Positions 57,010 through 64,000 of a DNA stretch of 64,000 nucleotides are shown here, in pieces. Source of the DNA: Mytilus trossulus. Its lineage: Eukaryota > Mollusca > Bivalvia > Mytilida > Mytilidae. Made by a program: the position numbers and the translations under genes. The DNA lies in NCBI RefSeq assembly GCF_036588685.1, contig NC_086382.1, forward strand, positions 59,538,987-59,602,986. Reading direction: 5' to 3'. The stretch's first letter is position 1. The number at the start of each line of letters is the position of its first letter. The notes beneath the pieces were generated by a model. It saw nothing but the letters and a program-made list of their open reading frames with translations, had not been told where the DNA came from and did no database searches.

Positions 57010-58967
57010 GGCCGCCATGGCTAAAAATAGAACATAGGGGTAAAATGCAGTTTTTGGCTTATAACTCAAAAATCAAAGCATTTAGAGTAAATCTGACTGT
57101 GGTAAAATTGTTTATCAGGTCAAGATCTATCTGCCCTGAAATTTTCAGATGAATCAGACAACCCATGGGTGGGTTGCTGCCCCTGAATTGGTAATTTTAA
57201 GGAAATTTTACTGTTTTTGGTTATTATCTTGTATATTATTACAGATAGATATAAACTGTAAACAGCAATAATGTTCAGCAAAGTAAGATTTACAAATAAG
57301 TCAACATGACCAAAATGGTCAGTTGACCCCTTTAGGAGTTATTGCCCTTTATAGTCAATTTTTAACCATTTTTTGTAAATCTCCATGATCTTTTACAAAA
57401 ATCTTCTCCTCTGAAAAAACCGAGCCAAATTAATTCAAACTTGGCCACAATCTTCATTGATGTATCTAGTTTAAAATGTGTATTTTTGACCTGGCCAACC
57501 AACCAAGATGGCCGCTATGGCTAAAAATAGAACATGGAGGTTAAATGCAGTTTTTTGGTTATTACTCAAAAACCAAAGCATTTAGAGCAAATCTGACAAG
57601 TGGTAAAATTGTTTATCTGGTCAAGATCTTTCTGTCCTGAAATTTTAAGATGAATGGGACAACCTGTTGTTGGGTTGCTGCCCCTGAATTGGTAATTTTA
57701 AGGAAATTTTGCTGTTTTTGGATTTTATCTTGAATATTATTATGGATAGAGATAAACTGTAAACAGCAAAAATGTTCAGCAAAGTAAGATTTACAAATAA
57801 GTCAACATGACCTAAATGGTCAGTTGACCCCTTTAGGAGTTATTGCCCTTTATAGTCAATTTTTAACCATTTTTCATAAATCTTAAGTAATCTTTTACAA
57901 AATCTCCACTGAAACTACTAGGCCACAATCATCTTTGGGATATTTATTTTGAAAAATGTGTCCGATGACCTGGCCATTCAACCAAGATGGCCACCACGGC
58001 TAAAAATAGAACATAGGGGTAAAATGCAGTTTTTGGCTTATAACTCAAAAACCAAAGCATTTAGAGTAAATCTGACTGTGGTAAAATTGTTTATCAGGTC
58101 AAGATCTATCTGCCCTGAAATTTTCAGATGAATCAGACAACCCATGGGTGGGTTGCTGCCCCTGAATTGGTAATTTTAAGGAAATTTTACTGTTTTTGGT
58201 TATTATCTTGTATATTATTACAGATAGATATAAACTGTAAACAGCAATAATGTTCAGCAAAGTAAGATTTACAAATAAGTCAACATGACCAAAATGGTCA
58301 GTTGACCCCTTTAGGAGTTATTGCCCTTTATAGTCAATTTTTAACCATTTTTTGTAAATCTCCATGATCTTTTACAAAAATCTTCTCCTCTGAAAAAACC
58401 GTGCCAAATTAATTCAAACTTGGCCACAATCTTCATTGATGTATCTAGTTTAAAATGTGTATTTTTGACCTGGCCAACCAACCAAGATGGCCGCTATGGC
58501 TAAAAATAGAACATGGAGGTTAAATGCAGTTTTTTGGTTATTACTCAAAAACCAAAGCATTTAGAGCAAATCTGACAAGTGGTAAAATTGTTTATCTGGT
58601 CAAGATCTTTCTGTCCTGAAATTTTAAGATGAATGGGACAACCCGTTGTTGGGTTGCTGCCCCTGAATTGGTAATTTTAAGGAAATTTTGCTGTTTTTGG
58701 ATTTTATCTTGAATATTATTATGGATAGAGATAAACTGTAAACAGCAAAAATGTTCAGCAAAGTAAGATTTACAAATAAGTCAACATGACCTAAATGGTC
58801 AGTTGACCCCTTTAGGAGTTATTGCCCTTTATAGTCAATTTTTAACCATTTTTCATAAATCTTAAGTAATCTTTTACAAAATCTCCACTGAAACTACTAG
58901 GCCACAATCATCTTTGGGATATTTATTTTGAAAAATGTGTCCGATGACCTGGCCATTCAACCAAGAT
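57010..58967 (+). repeat. Recent 979-bp tandem duplication
   Basis: 'gactgtggtaaaattg' at 57095 and 58074 are 979 bp apart, and the two copies are almost identical over their length, with scattered single differences (for example 'accgagcc' versus 'accgtgcc'). Confidence 0.85.
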
Positions 58968-59198
58968 GGCCACCACGGCTAAAAATAGAACATAGGGGTA
59001 AAATGCAGTTTTTGGCTTATAACTATGAAACCTAAGCATTTAGAGCAAATCTGACATGAAGTTAAATTGTTAATCAAGTCAATATCTATCTGCCCTGAAT
59101 TTTTAAGATGAATTGGACAACTGGTTGTTGGGTTGCTGCCCTCCAATTTAATTTTTAAAGAAATTTTGCCGTTTTTGGTTATCTTGAATACTATTATA

Positions 59199-61899
59199 CA
59201 GTACGGGTAGGGACTTATTTTTATGGATGTCTTAATCCGACTAGTCGGATATCAATAATCAGACATTTTTATGGTAGGTAGTATGGCCATCAATCAACAA
59301 ATCCAGGTGTGATTGGCAATATATTTGTCCTTTCATCTTAATCCGTGCTGCTAGAATTACGGTTCACTGATTTCAGAATCAGGTTACCTGTAATTTAACC
59401 TCTCAGTCACTTTATTGATTACATCGTTTTTGACATAAAATATTTTTACAGGTGAAGTACTGGAGAAAACTTTGTTTTAATAAAAATAGCCTATTTTTTT
59501 AATTATGGTTTTTATATTTCAACTGCTATTTATTTTCTAATTTGTTCCTCAAAATTATATTTGTTCTATGTTCTTTGTTGTTTATTTTTGTTTTTTTTTG
59601 TGTATTTGTTTCTTATTTGTTTGCATAAAATTTCAAACATTAATATTTTTACATGTATTCTATTTCTGGAAGTTTACGGTTATTTTTGTTTTACTCGTAA
59701 TTCCATTAGCAGAATGCTGTCTCCGGGGTTAGTTTGACGCAGCCACATGCAAAATATTTCTATATCTATTTAATATTCAATTCAGTCTGTGTTGGGTCAG
59801 TTCCGAGATATAAAAAATAATTACAGTGAGCAATACTTGTATATTATTTAGTAGATTGCTGATTCTTTGTAGTTTTTACTTTTTACTGTAAACAATTTAT
59901 TGTCCGAAACTTCAAAGTTGGAGATGTATCAATAAAATATAACGCAAATAATAACACTAGAAGAAGACATTGATTCTTCCCGGACATAAGTTTATTTTAA
60001 GATTTCCGTGTTTGTTCATTATGTTAAATTTATATAATTGATCTGCATTTGGGGGTAGGGGGTAAATAGGGTCCGGATCTCGAAATCCTGGGCTTAAAAA
60101 CACGAAGTCCCAAGGTCCCGAATTTAAATAAATCAAAATCCCGACATCGCGAAAAAAAGAATTCCCAGATCCCGAAGTGTTAATCCCGAAATCTCGAACT
60201 TAAATTATTTGCGTAATATTAATTTACGCACAATCCATGTAAAAAGGAAACTTGTATGTTATATATTTTTAAGCAATTTGTTAAGAAAAATTTGCCGTGA
60301 AAAGATAATTGCATGATACACATATTAGTGATCAACAGCGTGTGCACTTGGTTGAACTTTAACTTGACTCCACTCACAATATTATTGAATGCTAATAAAA
60401 GATGTTAAAGATCGATTTTGACCACTGCACGAGATTCTTATATGGCGGGAAATGTCGTAACAGTAAACTCAGGTGACCTTACTGAACGACCGTGGGAAAA
60501 TCCATTCATGAGTAAATTTGATGTGGAATGATTGACAGTATTGTGCGTTAGCTTTGAGGCTCTTGATCGATTGACCAGAATAGAAATTTAATCGATTTAC
60601 ATACATGTAAAATCAAAACAAGATTTAGTCTTCTTTAACTATTTTTTATTTTATTTTTATCAGTCATTTCCCGGATTCCCATTTAAATATTCTTCTTTGG
60701 AGAACTCCTTTAAACTTCGGACAACATCGATTTAAAAATTCTTACGGACTGCGCGAGCTATAGAATGACTAGAAGTACGACGAAAAAGTAAAGACAGCTG
60801 ATCATGAATAGTACGATTAACCTTCAACCCCATTGGGGTATAAAAGTGCATTTATTCAATAAACTATATAAGGTTAAATTTTGATTTTCGTGTATCGATT
60901 CGTAAAATATATTTATAATAAAAACACCGGCGATTTTCATAAAACAGTCGACTGAGACATGAAAATAGAAAGGCAATATTTTGATTGTCAACAATTTTTT
61001 GTTAAATAAAAAATAGGAATCGAAATATGATCACGGCGTTATAAATATTGTATTTAAATTAAAGAAACCAATTGTTTGACTTTCAAAGAGATTAACGGGA
61101 AATATGTCAAAATAGAAAGCACGAGTGATCCGTCTGACCAAAATGTTTTACTTGCGAGAAATGATTGACAGGTGTGAATTGATGTAGAGGCTCCGACGGG
61201 GAAAGTTGTTCCAAAAGGAAAATAACTTTATTCACAATGCCTATACATATTTTATAAATACGATATGTTGGCCTTATACTTAAAATTGTGTTTCTAATAA
61301 TAACATATAAAGGAACAGGACCTTAAAAGGTGGAAATACTATAACCATCAACGAAAACTCGTATAATTTACGGGATTGATGTCTCAACAATTTGATTTCA
61401 ACTTCGATTGAAAACAGTCTTGGTTGATATTAGGCTTATTATTTTGAATTAGATGAAATATTTTCGGTTTACAAATACAAATGCAAATTCAAAATAGTTT
61501 ATTGGCACAAAACTATTATAATAATTGGCAACACAATATATTGTTAAAAATCGTCTTTATTTCATTTTCAAATTATAAAAAAAAAATCCCACATTCATGA
61601 TATTCAATTTTAATTTTAATTCTAAATATTCAATTTTTAATTTAAATTCTTATATTTAATTTTAATTTCAATTCTTTCTCTTTGAATACAAAACAATATT
61701 TTACATTTATCTATTCTCCATAAATACAAATATATCTGTACAGGTAAAATTTAATTCTAATCAAGCTGGTACAGATTGATTTACGACCTTCCACTTGGAT
61801 ATTGCACAGCAGGTGTTTATTACTCTGGGACAACTGTCCGACCAGTCTGACATCTAGACGGATTAAGGCTTCCATAAAAATAAGTCCCTACCTGTACTG
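59199..61899. mobile_element. 2.7-kb TA-flanked DNA transposon, non-autonomous
   Basis: TIRs of about 45 bp: left CAGTACGGGTAGGGACTTAT, right (complement) CAGTACAGGTAGGGACTTAT, continuing with 'ttttatgga.g.cttaatccg'. TA on both sides (59197-59198 and 61900-61901) fits a target duplication, and the interrupted host repeat continues on the other side. The interior has no long frame. Probably a Tc1/mariner-pogo relative (inference). Confidence 0.8.
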
Positions 61900-62169
61900 T
61901 AGGTAGCGATAAACTGTAAACAACAATAATGTTCAGCAAAGTAAGATCTACAAATACGTCAACATGACCTAAATGTAAATTTTTACCAAATATAGTTACT
62001 AATTGGCAAAGTTCATTATAGATATAATTGTAAGAAGCAAAATCGTTCAGTAAAGAAAGAACTTCGAACACATCACCATCACCTAAATACAATTTTGTCA
62101 TGAATCCATTTGTGTCCTTTGTCTAATATGCACATAGACCAAGGTGAGCGACACAGGCTCTTTAGAGCC

Positions 62170-62648
62170 TCTAGTTTGAATTTTTTTTTAGTGCAAATTC
62201 GAATGAACCCAGTGGCCAAATGTTTTCTGTGAGCTAATTATGGCCCCATTATATATACCAACAAAAGTGATTCACCACCTTCTAAATGCATGTACAGGGC
62301 ATGGACAAATTATGGAGAGCCCTGCTTTTTTCTCTGTTATTAAGATTTTTAGTCAGAAACTACTTGTGTAAATAACAAAGAGTAATTTAATCAATTACCC
62401 ATATGCCTGATGCCTATCATGAATCATGACAATTTCTGTTTTATAATGTTTATTGTATTGTATTGCTGTTGAATATTTTGATTGTCATTCTTGACCAATA
62501 TGCTCAGTATTAATGGTTTATCTGGAGGTTCCACGTGGTAGCGGTTTACATCCTCCATCTATCTTTTATATACATGTATTTTGACCTTATGCAATGCTAT
62601 TTTGATAATTTTCAAACATTATCTCTTACAGAACTTGTATAAATAGAG
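62170..62648. other. Upstream flank of the right-hand gene
   Basis: A+T-rich. It ends with a 3' splice site (TTATCTCTTACAG) 17 nt before the ATG at 62649, so a non-coding 5' exon is expected farther upstream. Confidence 0.5.
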
Positions 62649-62697
62649 ATGGCATTACCTCTTATACGAACACACACACAAGAGCGGCCAGTTACAC
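62649..62697 (+). CDS. Right-hand gene, coding exon 1
   Basis: 16 codons plus one nucleotide. ATG in the context GAG ATG G; donor c|gtaagt. Confidence 0.7.
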
Positions 62698-63684
62698 GTA
62701 AGTCAAAATTCTATATCATTTTATTGTTTGCAACATTTTGAATCAAACTGATGTTGCCATAGTTTAGAAGTGTAAATTAGAAGTCAGAAAAAAAAAGCTT
62801 TGCAAAACTTCTATTGATTTGTTTTATTGAAAAGGAGATGTTATTTACAGTAATATCGTTGAGCATGATAATGTTTTAAAATGTAAAAGCTAATTAATGC
62901 ATGTAGTATAACTACATTAGTATTTAAATTTTTGGGTAAATTTGCAATGTCCTTGTATTTGTGCTGACTATTTGATGAATTTGTATTTTATATCAAAAAG
63001 TTTTATTTTATATTCCAGCTCAGAGAGGCAGATCATTTGGATCAGTAAGTTTGTACTTTTAGTTTGACACAAATGAAATTTTCTATTATTCAAAGTTCTT
63101 GTGTAACACATTTTCAGATTCATTTCAACTCCCTGTTTATGGAATATATTTATGTTCCAAGAAGTAAAATCACAAAAATCCTGAAGTCCTTGGAAAATTC
63201 AAAAAGGAAAGTCCCTAATCTTATCGCAAAATCAAAAGCTCAAACACATCAAACGAATGGATAACAACTGTCATATTCCTGACTTATCAAGCTATCTTAA
63301 GTTGAGAATCAAACTTGATGAGACAAAGCTTTTCTCTTCGATGCAGTTTCACAACAACTTTGATATAGGGGTTAAAATGATTGATTTATATAGCTCATGG
63401 TTCATCTTGCTAGTCTTGAATATACATGTGATATTGCCATTGGAGTTACTTGCTATGCAAACAATCATTCTCTTATCTAATAAAAATGATAATTAAGATT
63501 TTCAATAGTCGAAAATAAATATTGATTTTGTAGTAAAGGTTGTTTTTCACTGCACGCGTACATGTTTTGTTTGTATATCATTTAACATTTTGTTTATTTT
63601 CATTTACAGAATACAGGAAGTCCATTCATAACAACTCCTCATGGCAATCCAAACTTTAATCCTACCAAAGTCAGAGGTGGAGGA
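62649..63684 (+). CDS. 5' part of an unrecognised gene (three coding exons, continues past the window)
   Basis: Three exons join in frame: 62649-62697 (donor gtaagt), 63019-63044 (TTCCAG before, gtaagt after) and 63610-63684 (TTTACAG before, gtaagt after). The 50 residues read MALPLIRTHTQERPVT, PQRGRSFGS, NTGSPFITTPHG and NPNFNPTKVRGGG. The start codon is in a good context (GAGATGG). The segment is rich in Pro, Gly, Arg, Ser and Thr, looks disordered, and shows no known domain. I do not recognise the family. Confidence 0.7.
63019..63044 (+). CDS. Right-hand gene, coding exon 2 (26 nt)
   Basis: A 26-nt microexon (PQRGRSFGS across the junction). It fits the phases on both sides (2 nt to complete a codon, then 8 codons). 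Confidence 0.65.
63150..63300 (+). repeat. Dispersed 'gtcaggaatatgaca' repeat, intronic copy
   Basis: 'aagtaaaatcacaaaaatcctgaa', 'gcaaaatcaaaagctcaaacacatcaaacgaatgg' and 'aactgtcatattcctgactt' match the complement of 52980-53120. Confidence 0.65.
63610..63684 (+). CDS. Right-hand gene, coding exon 3
   Basis: 25 codons, phase 0 at both ends, flanked by TTTACAG and gtaagt. Confidence 0.7.
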
Positions 63685-63707
63685 GTAAGTATACATATTA
63701 ATGAGGG

Positions 63708-63990
63708 TTTTATGCCCCACCTACAATAGAAGAGGGACATTATGTTTTCTGGTCTGTTTGTCTGTTCCTCCATTCATTCATCTGTCCCACATCAGGTTAA
63801 AGTTTTTGGTAAAGATAGATTTTGATGTAGCTGAAGTCCAATTAACTTAAACCTAGTACACATGTTCCCTATTTTATAATCTTTCTAATTTTAATGCCAA
63901 ATTATAGTTTTATCCCAATTTCACAGTCCACTGAACAGAAAAAAATGATAGTGTGAGTGGGGCATCCATGTACTATGGACACATTCTTGT
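63708..63990 (-). repeat. Dispersed 'caagaatgtgtcc' repeat, copy 3
   Basis: Reverse-oriented copy of the family at 15866 and 32801, ending 'atggacacattcttg'. It starts about 23 bp after the donor of coding exon 3 of the right-hand gene. Confidence 0.75.
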
Positions 63991-64000
63991 TTGTTTTGTT

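Larger units (their letters stand above)
56821..62163 (+). repeat. Dispersed 'agctcacc' element, copy 2, with nested insertion
   Basis: Starts 'tttttagctcacctggcc' and ends 'aaggtgagcgacacaggctctttagagcctctag'. The internal ~490-bp units occur about five times at 56880-59190. The sequence resumes at 61902 after the element at 59199-61899. Confidence 0.8.

Noticed and set aside
1..64000. tRNA, rRNA or bacterial operon features
   Set aside because: I noticed no cloverleaf-like or rRNA-like sequence, and gene structure is clearly eukaryotic, so ribosome-binding sites and operons do not apply.

Overview
This window is eukaryotic. It is about two-thirds A+T, has GT-AG introns, and is dense in short transposons. 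Several dispersed repeats look like those I associate with marine bivalves, especially Mytilus-type mussels: the family ending in 'tggcaatcataccacatct', the family with 'agctcacctggcc', and the family with 'ggttccgcggaacc'. A mussel or close relative is an inference from these repeats, not a proven assignment.

Layout. (1) 1-4300: repeats only, including a strand-switching field of AACGGA motifs (241-676) and a large inverted repeat (3033-3784). (2) 4308-9485, plus strand: one very long exon encoding a DEAH-box RNA helicase fused to a C-terminal RING-IBR-RING ubiquitin ligase. No usable ATG lies at its 5' end, so an upstream exon is probably missing or not recognised. (3) 9486-13604: intergenic, a mosaic of dispersed repeats and small inverted-repeat transposons. 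(4) 13605-53288, minus strand: a complete TOPBP1 gene (DNA topoisomerase 2-binding protein 1). I reconstructed 43 coding exons by eye. All junctions are AC...CT on the plus strand (GT-AG on the minus strand), every phase is compatible with the next, and the product is 1685 residues with nine BRCT modules, an ATR-activating region with its key Trp, and a basic C-terminus. (5) 53289-62648: upstream of TOPBP1, with a possible E2F-type promoter element in the loop of a long inverted repeat, then several kilobases of nested transposons. (6) 62649-63684, plus strand: the first three coding exons of a gene that runs off the window and that I do not recognise.

The most unusual feature is inside TOPBP1. 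Two tandem arrays have grown out of exon-intron junctions and carry a splice site in every unit. In intron 41, an 83-bp unit holding the 3' splice site and the first ~68 nt of exon 42 is present 24 times (17699-19690). In intron 14, a 48-bp unit holding the last nucleotides of exon 14 and its 5' splice site is present about 54 times (40843-43436). The spliceosome must therefore choose one acceptor out of 24 and one donor out of about 54 in the same transcript. Taking the first acceptor instead of the last would truncate the eighth BRCT repeat and remove the C-terminal basic tail.

The introns also hold many small DNA transposons with visible terminal inverted repeats and target-site duplications (hAT-like, Harbinger-like, pogo-like). 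A satellite in the last intron carries nuclear-receptor half sites in each unit. TOPBP1 acts in DNA replication initiation and ATR checkpoint activation. The helicase-ligase fusion probably acts in RNA metabolism or RNA sensing. Nothing seen links the three genes functionally.
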